Part shown: in pieces, positions 20,052-28,120 of the stretch
Layout: every line of letters begins with the position of its first letter
Numbering within the stretch: position 1 is the stretch's first letter
Notes under the pieces: generated by a model
Database searches by the model: none
Told to the model about the DNA's origin: nothing
What the model saw: the letters and a program-made list of their open reading frames with translations, nothing else
Translations under genes and position numbers: made by a program
Assembly (NCBI GenBank): GCA_016714005.1
Contig: JADJOA010000014.1
Coordinates: 682,001-746,000, forward strand
DNA: 64,000 nt
Origin: Bacteroidota bacterium
GTDB lineage: Bacteria; Bacteroidota; Bacteroidia; AKYH767-A; OLB10
Reading direction: 5' to 3'

Positions 20052-20312
20052 ATGAGCGACACTAAAAATCAGGAACAGGAATTTATCAAAGCCTATAATC
20101 ACGGTTATCTTATCAGTAAGCATGAACCTGAATTAGCCAATAAACTTGTGGAAGGTTTAAATGATAGCTCACGCTCAAACGGATTTAGCGAAGGAGTAAA
20201 ACAAGCAAAACTTGAAAGAGCAAAAGAATATCAGCCGTCTTTTTTGAAACCAAAAGAAAAACAAAATCGTGCACCCGTTAAATCAAAAGGAAAAGTCATA
20301 GAGCGTGAATAG
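20052..20312 (+). CDS. Small element protein, unknown
   Basis: The 86-aa charged protein (MSDTKNQEQEFIKAYNHGYL onward) has a basic tail (QNRAPVKSKGKVIERE). It starts 2 nt after the HTH gene. No domain is recognised; similar short proteins accompany HTH_17 genes on Bacteroidota elements, so a maintenance or mobilisation role is possible but unproven. Confidence 0.6.
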   Translation: MSDTKNQEQEFIKAYNHGYLISKHEPELANKLVEGLNDSSRSNGFSEGVKQAKLERAKEYQPSFLKPKEKQNRAPVKSKGKVIERE

Positions 20313-20329
20313 TCCCGGTGTCTTAAAAA

Positions 20330-20956
20330 TTATTCCCTGTCTATATCTATTGATGTGCCGGGCGGATTGGGATTAACATCTGTTATCTCTTTCTCAGTAA
20401 TCTTCTTTTTATTCTCCTGCATCTTTGTGAACAAAAGATTTTTCCTGAAACTGCCGATAGGGTTCTCTTCTTTCGGTTTTTCAAGGCTCAACGGCTTCTG
20501 CTCCTTCGCTGCTAACTTTTCTTTTTCACCCGCACTACTTTTATGCTCTTCCACCTGCTTTTCCATTTTTGCTTGCGAATTATCAAGGCTTTTTTGGTTT
20601 TTCAAATGCCGGGCTTCTTTATCTTTCGGTTCATACAAATGCAATCGCTCGTTTAATTCTTCCCTATACTTTTCTAAGTCCTGAACATTTACTTGCTCCT
20701 TTAGCTCCCCCACCTTTTCCCAAGTATTACTGCGAATATCTTTTATCTGCTGCCTGTAAAAATGCTCCATCTGATTACCACGAAACGACTTACCCGTATT
20801 ACCATACCCGGGTGGATTCAACGTCAACTGCATACCCTTATCGTAATTAATATTCTTGATGGCTTCTTCTAATTCCTGAATTTTCAAATTCGATTCACTC
20901 ACCATTTTATGAATGTCTTTGAGCCATTGCGGTTTTTGCTCCATTTTACTTGACAA
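20330..20956 (-). CDS. Coiled-coil protein of unknown function
   Basis: The 208-aa highly charged protein is dominated by helices and predicted coiled coil (VSESNLKIQELEEAIKNINY; KYREELNERLHLYEPKDKEA), with a Lys/Glu-rich C-terminal half. There is no signal peptide or membrane segment. It is convergent with the preceding small gene. It is upstream of an inverted motif TTGACAATTATTTTTTGTCA at 20950-20969 that overlaps its start region and may control it. Confidence 0.6.
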   Translation of the reverse strand: MSSKMEQKPQWLKDIHKMVSESNLKIQELEEAIKNINYDKGMQLTLNPPGYGNTGKSFRGNQMEHFYRQQIKDIRSNTWEKVGELKEQVNVQDLEKYREELNERLHLYEPKDKEARHLKNQKSLDNSQAKMEKQVEEHKSSAGEKEKLAAKEQKPLSLEKPKEENPIGSFRKNLLFTKMQENKKKITEKEITDVNPNPPGTSIDIDRE

Positions 20957-21002
20957 TTATTTTTTGTCATGCAAAAATAGCTGATTAGCATGGTGAGCGG
21001 AA

Positions 21003-21614
21003 ATGCCGGACGAAGAATCTTTTTCAACAGAAGAAATATTACACGCAAACGCACATGCGATGAGTTGGAAAGATGTGGAACAATCAAGCCGCGTCTTGAT
21101 TGAATTTGCGCTGCAAGCGCAACACATCATTCATAACGCATTAGGGTATGTACCGCATGTTGCACATTGCATGCCTCATGAACTATTTATCCGAGAATTA
21201 GCAAAACAAATTCATTTCAATGAAATAGCACCCGAAGAATTTATTGACCAAGTACATTATCACGTTAAACAAATCCGCAATGAAGAATACAAACGTAGTG
21301 GTTGGGCAAGGGAAAGAAATTATACCATTGAAGAATACAAGCAATATGAAACTTATCTTGCGCAACAGAAAGACATCACCAGACAAAGAGTAGAACGATT
21401 GCTTGGTTTTTCGCCATTGTTGCTTTATTCATTGGGCGCTGAACTCGCTTTGCGCGAGTTCGCCCACCATGAAGATTTTAAATCAGCGCAATGGCAGAAG
21501 TTTGATTATAAATATTTGTCTATTATAAAGTATGAGGAGGTGTTGTTTGAAAAAGGAGAAAAGGTTGCGGATGAGATGGGTTTGGTAAAAGCAAATCTGA
21601 CATACAATTCATAG
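21003..21614 (+). CDS. Hypothetical protein of the mobile element
   Basis: The 203-aa, largely helical protein is rich in His, Glu and Tyr (MSWKDVEQSSRVLIEFALQA; HIIHNALGYVPHVAHCMPHE). No signal peptide, membrane segment or known catalytic motif is visible. It is divergent from the coiled-coil gene across 46 nt, so both may respond to the same regulatory site. I do not recognise a family. Confidence 0.55.
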   Translation: MPDEESFSTEEILHANAHAMSWKDVEQSSRVLIEFALQAQHIIHNALGYVPHVAHCMPHELFIRELAKQIHFNEIAPEEFIDQVHYHVKQIRNEEYKRSGWARERNYTIEEYKQYETYLAQQKDITRQRVERLLGFSPLLLYSLGAELALREFAHHEDFKSAQWQKFDYKYLSIIKYEEVLFEKGEKVADEMGLVKANLTYNS

Positions 21615-21658
21615 TAATAACACAAAAAATAGAACCATTAACAATTCTAAGCAATACT

Positions 21659-22688
21659 CTATTTTCCCTCTAGGTCTTTATTTTTTCTTTCCTGCAAAAG
21701 TTCTTTTTCTTGAAACCATTTAACTAAAGAAGCTAGCTTGTTTATTGGTTTTACACGCAAACTATTTAAGCGTTTATCTTTAAAATACTTTACTACTTCT
21801 TCAGGTATTGCTTTGAGTTTTTCTTTATCATCAAAAGAAATAAATTTGGGTTGAAGGCTGGAAATTTTTTGATCTTCAATGCGGGTTAAAATCATTGTAC
21901 CCGAATAAATAGAATTATTAATGTTGTGCCATTGCCCTAATGCAAAACTAACAAGACCTTCAACGCCCACGTAAACTTCCATTCGAAGGTTTTTTTTCAT
22001 TTACCGATTTTGTCTTCAAGTTGAAGAGTATATAGTTTTGGTTGTTATAGAACTCATAATATCCCTCATATTCTTCGCTGTACTTTTTTTGGTCTTTTAA
22101 TGTTACATCCTGGTCAACGTTAAAATTGTAAATCTCTGCCTTGCTAAATTGTTGTAGATGCAAATAAGCATTAACAATACCATGAATATCTTCCTCAGAT
22201 TTTGATTTTGCAATTTGGGTATCTCTATAAAACAAATTCCAAACTGTATTTTCGTATAATCTCTCTTTGAATTCAGGTTTCCAGACTTCTATTGTAGAGT
22301 ACTTCGGTTTATACGTTTCTTTCTGCTCAGAACCATCGTTTAAATACTTTAAGATTGGGCTTAAAGCACCTTCAACAAAAGAAAAAGGCTCTTTAAAACG
22401 AACAGCCTTACTAAGAGTGTAAATCACTTTTGCGCCAGATGTTCCCACTTTCTTTGATTGGTCGACATTATAAATGGCATCAGAAACTCTATCGCATCTT
22501 TCTTCACTTGAATAAAACGTAATAACGCGCCTAAACGTGTCGTTGGATGTCAATGAATTTAAGGTAATACTCTCTTCTGAAAATTTATCTCTGTCATCTT
22601 TTTTCCGCGTTGAATCAAATTTGCAAACAATCCGGCAAAATAATTCAAGGGCATCAGGATGTTGGAATAAAATTCTATCAGTACTCAT
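21659..22688 (-). CDS. Unknown protein, frameshifted, with operator-like palindrome upstream
   Basis: The N-terminal part (MSTDRILFQHPDALELFCRI, 228 residues up to SVNEKK) joins a second part (NLRMEVYVGVEGLVSFALGQ onward) if one A is removed from the A8 run near 21992-21999. The product is about 340 aa, soluble, mixed alpha/beta, with no recognised family. A 23-nt palindrome sits 17 nt upstream of the start. It lies between mobility genes and small ORFs, so cargo or defence is possible but not shown. Confidence 0.55.
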
Positions 22689-22705
22689 ATATAAAATTGT
22701 TTGCT

Positions 22706-22728
22706 TTTTGCGGCAAATTGCCGCAAAA
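22706..22728. promoter_or_regulatory. Operator-like palindrome
   Basis: Arms TTTTGCGGCAA and TTGCCGCAAAA flank a single A with no mismatch, 17 nt upstream of the minus-strand start at 22688. No T tract follows a gene here, so a repressor site is likelier than a terminator. Confidence 0.5.
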
Positions 22729-22839
22729 TGTTAGTTGCCACCAACAAACTGGAGGGAACTGTGAAAGATATCAGCTTAGGGTGAGGTTTTTGCCTTCGCT
22801 GACCCCATGTTTGCCTCACAAATTTAAAAAATTAATTAT

Positions 22840-23034
22840 ATGTTCAACAACAAACAAAACACCTTGAAGGATCTGGATTGTCGCCCTTCAAGTTATGAGG
22901 CGAACACCTATGTTCAATATGGAACAGGTAAGACAGTCAAATTCTCAGGACCTTGGACAAGTTTTCCTAACACAGGAGGCCAAGTCCACTCAATAACTGA
23001 TGAGGAATTGAGAAAGCGGCTAAAGAAAAAATAG
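22840..23034 (+). CDS. Possible small protein
   Basis: The 64-aa ORF (MFNNKQNTLKDLDCRPSSYE onward, basic tail RKRLKKK) has an ATG preceded by an A/T-rich Bacteroidota-style leader. Upstream, GTGAGG (22781-22786) can pair with CCTCAC (22814-22819), a possible leader hairpin. No homologue is recognised; coding status rests on a plausible composition only. Confidence 0.4.
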   Translation: MFNNKQNTLKDLDCRPSSYEANTYVQYGTGKTVKFSGPWTSFPNTGGQVHSITDEELRKRLKKK

Positions 23035-23068
23035 CCGCAGTAGAGTTACCTGTAATTTACAGATAACT

Positions 23069-23326
23069 CTACTTATTATCTAAAATAGTATTTCTTGTCT
23101 TTGAAACAAATTCCTTGCGGTCTTTGATAAAGAATAGAATCTCGCGCTTTAGTTGTAGCAAATCTCTGGATCGATTTGTTGCTCCTTCTAAGGCATTGAC
23201 AATATCTAAAGTAGCATCCGTGTATCCCTCAATTGCTAACTTCTTCTCATCAATAGAATAACGATTAAGAATATTCTTATCAGTAGGCAGCTCAAAAATG
23301 TCAGAAATATTATCAACGAATGTCAT
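23069..23326 (-). CDS. Small helical protein, unknown
   Basis: The 85-aa protein (MTFVDNISDIFELPTDKNIL onward) is predicted largely alpha-helical and charged. It is convergent with the 64-aa ORF. No family is recognised; its size and composition suit a small regulatory or element-maintenance protein. Confidence 0.45.
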   Translation of the reverse strand: MTFVDNISDIFELPTDKNILNRYSIDEKKLAIEGYTDATLDIVNALEGATNRSRDLLQLKREILFFIKDRKEFVSKTRNTILDNK

Positions 23327-23561
23327 TATCGCTCTCCTTGTCAGCTAAATTCTACCATAATCCTTGTGTTCATGCAAGAATAAAATGAGGGCTATTAAAC
23401 CCTTAAAAACAAAGCAAAAAAGAAAGCAACGCAATCAATTTACCCTTGGGGTCAAATAAATTACCTGCTCAATAAGCGAATCGGTAGCAATATTATTTCA
23501 AGCCCTTACGCCTTAGTGCAACAGCAAACTAAAGTCAATTTGATATAAAGCATCAATAAAA

Positions 23562-24941
23562 ATGAAAGACTACAAAACTTCAGATGAGGAATCTTATAAT
23601 AAAAGCCTGCATGGTTTTTTGGGTTCACTGCGTGTTGATTTATCCTCAGTTTTTGATTCTAATGAACTAACATCAAAGAAATACCACAGAAGAAATTACA
23701 AGAAGAAGGAAGTATCAATAACAGCCACACCAGATGAAAACAAAATTCGCAGCCTAACTGATTTCGAAATTGGTAATGATGAAGTGCTGCCTGAGAACAC
23801 AGGCAAATATCGTTACATTGGTAACTCACTTGCAGCAAGAAAGGTACTAAAGATGCTAGAAATAGTTAGAGAAACTTTGGCTAACGTAATAATTATTGGT
23901 GAAACCGGAACAGGCAAAGAAGAAATTGCCCAGATTGTATATAACGAAAGTTCACGAAAGGATAAACCTTTAGTGGTTATAAATGCCGGCAAAGTACCTG
24001 AAAACTCAGAGCACGCTCAATCGGAGATATTTGGGCATGAAAAAGGTGCTTTTACCGGGGCTGATAAAAAGAGGATTGGGAAGTTACAGTATGCTGATGG
24101 AGGAACAGCAATAATAGATGACGCTCAAGACTTGCATAAAGATGTACAGGCAAAACTCTTAAGGGCATCAGAAAATGGTGAAATAGAGCCATTAGGAAGC
24201 GATGCAAAAGGGATGAAAAAAGTTGATATTCGTTATATAACTACAGTCAATGAGAATATTTATTACTTAGTAAAAACAGGAAAATTTAAGAGAGACCTTG
24301 TGCCAAGGTTAGCTCAAATAACAATCTATCTTCCTTCATTAAAAGAAATGGGAGATGATGTAATACTTATCGCTGAAAACCTGATTCAAAGAAAAGACAT
24401 TTTGCAACATTGTTTCCAGAATGTGAATATAAAGTTTAAGTTTGAAGATAATTGCCATCATTCGCTCAAAGAGGTTACGTTTCGTGAAAACGTACGACAA
24501 CTTAAGAATGCTTTGATTTTTTCTATGGCTCGTGCAAAAGAAAGTAAGGTTATTAAGGAAGGTTATTTGCTAATTTCAAAAAAACATCTCATTGGAGGAA
24601 TAGTCAATTCAGGAGCAGAGTTACCTAAAAGTTTGCAAAACAAAGAAACTAAAACGGATGATTTAAGAACCACGCAAACATTTTTGGATGTGATTGAGAA
24701 AATCATTCTAGAAAAATACCCTTATTTAAGTAACCAAAAAATATCCATGGAAAAAGTTGCCAAATACTTTACTTCTTCACAAAAGGAGAAAGTAGGTATT
24801 TCGAAACAAGCGTTTGAAAAATACGAATTGTCCCCAAGAAAATCTGAAATAAAAATTCTTTTTAAGAGATTTCCTGAAAAATGGAGTGTAGCAAGAGCCC
24901 AATGCTCCTTCCTTATTAAATTAGATGTCAATCAAAAATAA
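23562..24941 (+). CDS. Sigma-54-activator-like AAA+ ATPase with altered Walker B
   Basis: The 459-aa protein has a basic N-terminus without a receiver or PAS domain. A central AAA+ domain follows with Walker A GETGTGKE (113-120), an intact GAFTGA loop (162-167) that in NtrC-type activators contacts sigma-54, and arginine-finger region KRDLVPRL. Walker B reads AIIDDAQD (183-190), so the usual DE pair is DD, which may slow hydrolysis. No clear Fis-type HTH is seen at the C-terminus. It lies upstream of the coupling-protein genes, so it may control transfer functions. Confidence 0.82.
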   Translation: MKDYKTSDEESYNKSLHGFLGSLRVDLSSVFDSNELTSKKYHRRNYKKKEVSITATPDENKIRSLTDFEIGNDEVLPENTGKYRYIGNSLAARKVLKMLEIVRETLANVIIIGETGTGKEEIAQIVYNESSRKDKPLVVINAGKVPENSEHAQSEIFGHEKGAFTGADKKRIGKLQYADGGTAIIDDAQDLHKDVQAKLLRASENGEIEPLGSDAKGMKKVDIRYITTVNENIYYLVKTGKFKRDLVPRLAQITIYLPSLKEMGDDVILIAENLIQRKDILQHCFQNVNIKFKFEDNCHHSLKEVTFRENVRQLKNALIFSMARAKESKVIKEGYLLISKKHLIGGIVNSGAELPKSLQNKETKTDDLRTTQTFLDVIEKIILEKYPYLSNQKISMEKVAKYFTSSQKEKVGISKQAFEKYELSPRKSEIKILFKRFPEKWSVARAQCSFLIKLDVNQK

Positions 24942-24970
24942 TTGACAAAAAAATTGTCAATTATTTTTTA
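24940..24970 (+). terminator. Terminator-like hairpin after the AAA+ gene
   Basis: AATTGACAA (24940-24948) pairs with TTGTCAATT (24954-24962), followed by a run of T. It begins within the stop-codon region. A second TTGACAA element follows at about 24972, so an overlapping operator is also possible. Confidence 0.5.
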
Positions 24971-25136
24971 GTTGACAATTGACAAAAGGAGCAAAAAATA
25001 AAAAATACTTAATGGCCTAAAACCATTGTCTGATAATGGTTTCAGCCATATAGCCTGTTGCAAACAACAATTTCCTTTTTGATTGGCATGGATTTTCTTA
25101 ATTGTATTGTACAAACAATTTTAAAAAACAAATACA

Positions 25137-25332
25137 ATGTCAAACAACTGGTCAAACAAAAGTTAAATCCGCTCTAAACGATGAGGGATTTAACAAGGGT
25201 GCCTACGGTGATTATCTTATTAATAACAGCGGGCGCAAAATTTATCCCGGAGCCAATACGAGCTCGGATAACAAGGGGAACACTACACATTCCTCCAGCA
25301 TTGAATCACTGTTGTGTTTTATCAACAAGTGA
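25137..25332 (+). CDS. Possible small protein, frameshifted
   Basis: An ATG at 25137 reads MSNNWSNKS before a stop. A shift there continues into KSALNDEGFNKGAYGDYLIN onward, ending at 25332 just before a strong terminator. The Gly/Asn/Ser-rich composition looks protein-like. No family is recognised; coding status is weak but the terminator directly after supports a transcribed unit. Confidence 0.35.
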
Positions 25333-25346
25333 TTGAATGATTCAAT

Positions 25347-25380
25347 AAGCCTGCCGGAAGAATTTCTGGCAGGCTTTGTT
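25347..25380 (+). terminator. Rho-independent terminator
   Basis: The 9-bp stem AAGCCTGCC (25347-25355) / GGCAGGCTT (25368-25376) with a 12-nt loop and following T-rich bases lies 15 nt after the small ORF's stop codon. Confidence 0.8.
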
Positions 25381-25418
25381 ACGAATAAATTTAAAACCAA
25401 CAAAATAAAAATTACTGA

Positions 25419-25673
25419 ATGAAAGAAAATTTACACTCAAAAGAATCCAAGGAAAAGCGGAATACGAAAGAACCGAATTCTTCAATACATCAACTCACCG
25501 AACTTGAAAAAAACATTTTGGTGTACAACAGACCCTGCACAACCTTTATCAGATCGGTATGCCCTTACAATTGCCAATATAAAAGTGACATTTCTTTCAC
25601 CAAAATCGGAAATGACTTGCATTGCAATCAATGCGGCAACCTCAGTTTAAGAATACTCAATAAAAAAATATAA
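25419..25673 (+). CDS. Small zinc-ribbon-like protein
   Basis: The 84-aa protein has a hydrophilic N-terminus. Its C-terminal half is Cys-rich (CPYNCQYKS ... LHCNQCGNLS), with CxxxC and CxxC pairs spaced like a zinc ribbon. It starts 13 nt before the coupling ATPase gene and is probably co-transcribed with it. It could bind DNA or the coupling protein; function unknown. Confidence 0.6.
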   Translation: MKENLHSKESKEKRNTKEPNSSIHQLTELEKNILVYNRPCTTFIRSVCPYNCQYKSDISFTKIGNDLHCNQCGNLSLRILNKKI

Positions 25674-25685
25674 CTCCCCAACAGG

Positions 25686-27199
25686 ATGTACAATGTAGAT
25701 TTGGAAGAGCCTCTGCTCAAATTTCATACTCGTGATGGGAAATGTCATGACTGGACTATAAATAAATCGTTTCAGGGTGTATTTATCGCTGGTTCAAATG
25801 GCAGCGGAAAAAGTTCCTCTGCCCTAAGGCAAATTACATTGCGTTTTTTGGAAAAAGGATATTCCGGTTTAGTTACAACGGTAAAGCCAAAAGACTGCGA
25901 AGATTTTATTGAATGCTGCAAGGCTGCTGGTCGTTTGGAAGATTTGGTTATACTTCGTCCCAACGGAGAATACTACTTCAATATCATTGATTACATTTTG
26001 CAAAACTCTTCCCCCGATACAAACCTCACAGATACGCTCGTGGAAATTCTCTCCACAGTTTTAGACGTAAGCGATGAAAAATCATCTGATAAAAACATTG
26101 ACCCCTTCTGGTCTGAATCACGCGCAACACTCATAACATCAGTAATTGACCTTGCGCTGATTGCAAATGGTACTTTGCAGGTTCGTGATATGCTGGAAAT
26201 TGTACAATCGCTTCCTGTTAAAGAAGGAGATGACATTAATGGTGCTTATAAGGGAAAAGAAAAGACAATATATGAAACCTACTTTAACAAAGCTGCTGAC
26301 AAAGTTGAGGCAGCCTATAAAAAGTGGAAGGCTTCGCTTGACGAAGAACAACTGCTAAAATTATCAGACGAAAACCTCATGGAGGAGGCAGCGGAAAAAC
26401 AAGTGGAGAACTACCGAATATTTAAACATCTTGATCGGTTCTTTAACTCTGTTTACTATTCATTGTCGGAAAAAACACGGTCGATTATCACTCTTAGTTT
26501 TTCTAATTTTCTGCTAAAACTTGAACGTGATCCCATCTATTCTATTTTTTGTAAAAATCCTTCCAACATTACACCTGATGACTGCTACAAAAACAAAAAG
26601 ATAATTGTACTGAATTTTCCAACAAAAATTTATCATGGCATAGGAAAGGAAATACAGTGTATGTTTAAGGTCATTTATCAACTTGCAGTAGAAAAAAGGG
26701 ATGTAGGCATTTATCCTCGTCCATTGTTTTTAATCTCCGATGAGCACCAGGAAACTTTTCTGAAAAGCGACATTGACTTTCAACTTACTGCTCGCTCTTC
26801 GCGTGTGGCATGTGTGTATATCACCCAAAGCATCAGCAACTATCATGTAAGTTTAGGCGGTGCCAAATCAGAGCATCGCGTTAAGAGCCTGCTTGGTGTT
26901 TTAGGCACCAAAATATTTTTTGCCAACTCAGACATTGAGACCAACCGTTACGCTTCCGAATTGATTGGCGATGCTGAATTTGAAGTACTGATAAAATCTA
27001 CAGATGCCTATGGTGCTCCTTTTCTAAAAAAAGGAAATAAAGTTGATCGCTCATTAAGCCCGAAGAATTTACACGATTTAAAACCGGAGGTAAGGAAAAT
27101 AATTTTATCGCACAGGCTGTTGTGCATGTGCAAGGTAACCTGCTTTCAAATTACAATAACTTTATTAAAAAGGAATTCAATCAAAATTTCACAATATGA
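25686..27199 (+). CDS. VirD4/TraG-type coupling ATPase, frameshift near 3' end
   Basis: Walker A GSNGSGKSS (36-44) is near the N-terminus. A Walker B-type LFLISDEHQE and a TraM-recognition-like C-terminal region (SRVACVYITQSISNYHVSLG) follow. No N-terminal membrane helices are present; the next gene encodes a membrane protein that may supply them. The frame shifts near 27085. The other frame gives a sensible tail (GGKENNFIAQAVVHVQGNLL onward) whose TGA at 27197-27199 overlaps the next ATG. It should deliver the relaxase-DNA complex to a type IV secretion channel. Confidence 0.8.
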
Positions 27200-27936
27200 T
27201 ACAAGATAACACACACATACGTCACTCCATAGCACCTAATTGGAGTATTTTATTGCTGGAAGTATTTATCCGAAAAAATTTTGGTAAAAATTATTTTTCC
27301 TTAGGCAAAGCATTACTCATCTGGCTTAAGCTGACTTTGTTTCCACTGCTTATTACCGCAGCTTACCTGTTGTATATGCGGTACAAGAATCCAGCGGTTT
27401 GGCATGAATCTCCTCCTGTTTTTATTTACCACAACTTTATCCGCTTTGGGTTCATTTCATGGTATTTGTTTTCTATTGCTTATTTGATCGCTGTTATAAA
27501 GCGGCACATGGAAATGCCCAAATCATCTGACATTGACTACGAAAAGTCCAGTGCTTATGGAGGAGACTATCATCCTTGGTTATTAAAGAAATATGGACCC
27601 CAAACAACCAGGAGAAAATTTGAAACGAATCTTGAGCCAATGATTTTTCTAGTATCAGGATTAGTACTTGCCTTAATGGGAGAATATTTAGGTTTTCTGT
27701 TGATGCTTGCAGCCTTGGTGAATCGTAGTAAATACAAGGCAGTCTATAAGCAGGCAGATAAAGAAATACAATCTCGGATAGATTATAATATGGCTGCGAG
27801 TTGGCAAAGCGAGATAGATGAAAACTTTATTGATTACTATAAAAGAAAGGGTGTTGAGCAAAATCAAAAGCCAGAAAGTGAACGTTTGTTCAGTGGTGAA
27901 AAGAGCCAAACAGATTGGGATAGCAGCATGCAATAA
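27196..27936 (+). CDS. Membrane protein coupled to the coupling ATPase gene
   Basis: The 246-aa protein has four likely membrane helices (around residues 42-62, 85-103, 148-165 and an adjacent one) and a charged C-terminus. ATGA overlap with the preceding gene implies translational coupling. It plausibly anchors the soluble coupling ATPase to the membrane. No family name is recognised. Confidence 0.65.
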   Translation: MIQDNTHIRHSIAPNWSILLLEVFIRKNFGKNYFSLGKALLIWLKLTLFPLLITAAYLLYMRYKNPAVWHESPPVFIYHNFIRFGFISWYLFSIAYLIAVIKRHMEMPKSSDIDYEKSSAYGGDYHPWLLKKYGPQTTRRKFETNLEPMIFLVSGLVLALMGEYLGFLLMLAALVNRSKYKAVYKQADKEIQSRIDYNMAASWQSEIDENFIDYYKRKGVEQNQKPESERLFSGEKSQTDWDSSMQ

Positions 27937-28120
27937 CGCCCATAGCTACGCTACGGGAATAAGTCTGTAAGCAAATATCGCACTGTTAAACAACTTAGCA
28001 CTGCTCACGATTTGGAACTCTCGAAACGCTTGCACAGCCCTGCTAAAGAGCACCATTATTTATCACTAACAATTTTAGAAAAAAGCCCTTTAACGAACAA
28101 CTCCCCCTATCCTCTCAGGC
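27937..28120. other. Gap before the relaxase gene, candidate oriT region
   Basis: This 184-nt non-coding gap separates the coupling/membrane genes from the relaxase. It contains short inverted elements (AGCTACGCTACGGG region), but nothing I can define as a nic site. It is listed because oriT often abuts the relaxase gene. Confidence 0.25.

Noticed and set aside
22781..22819. Riboswitch in front of the 64-aa ORF
   Set aside because: Only one 6-bp stem is visible and it matches no riboswitch class I know.
25083..25100. Possible sigma-54 promoter TTGGCATGGATTTTCTTA
   Set aside because: The -24 part is near consensus but the invariant GC at -12 is missing (TTCTT instead of TTGCT).
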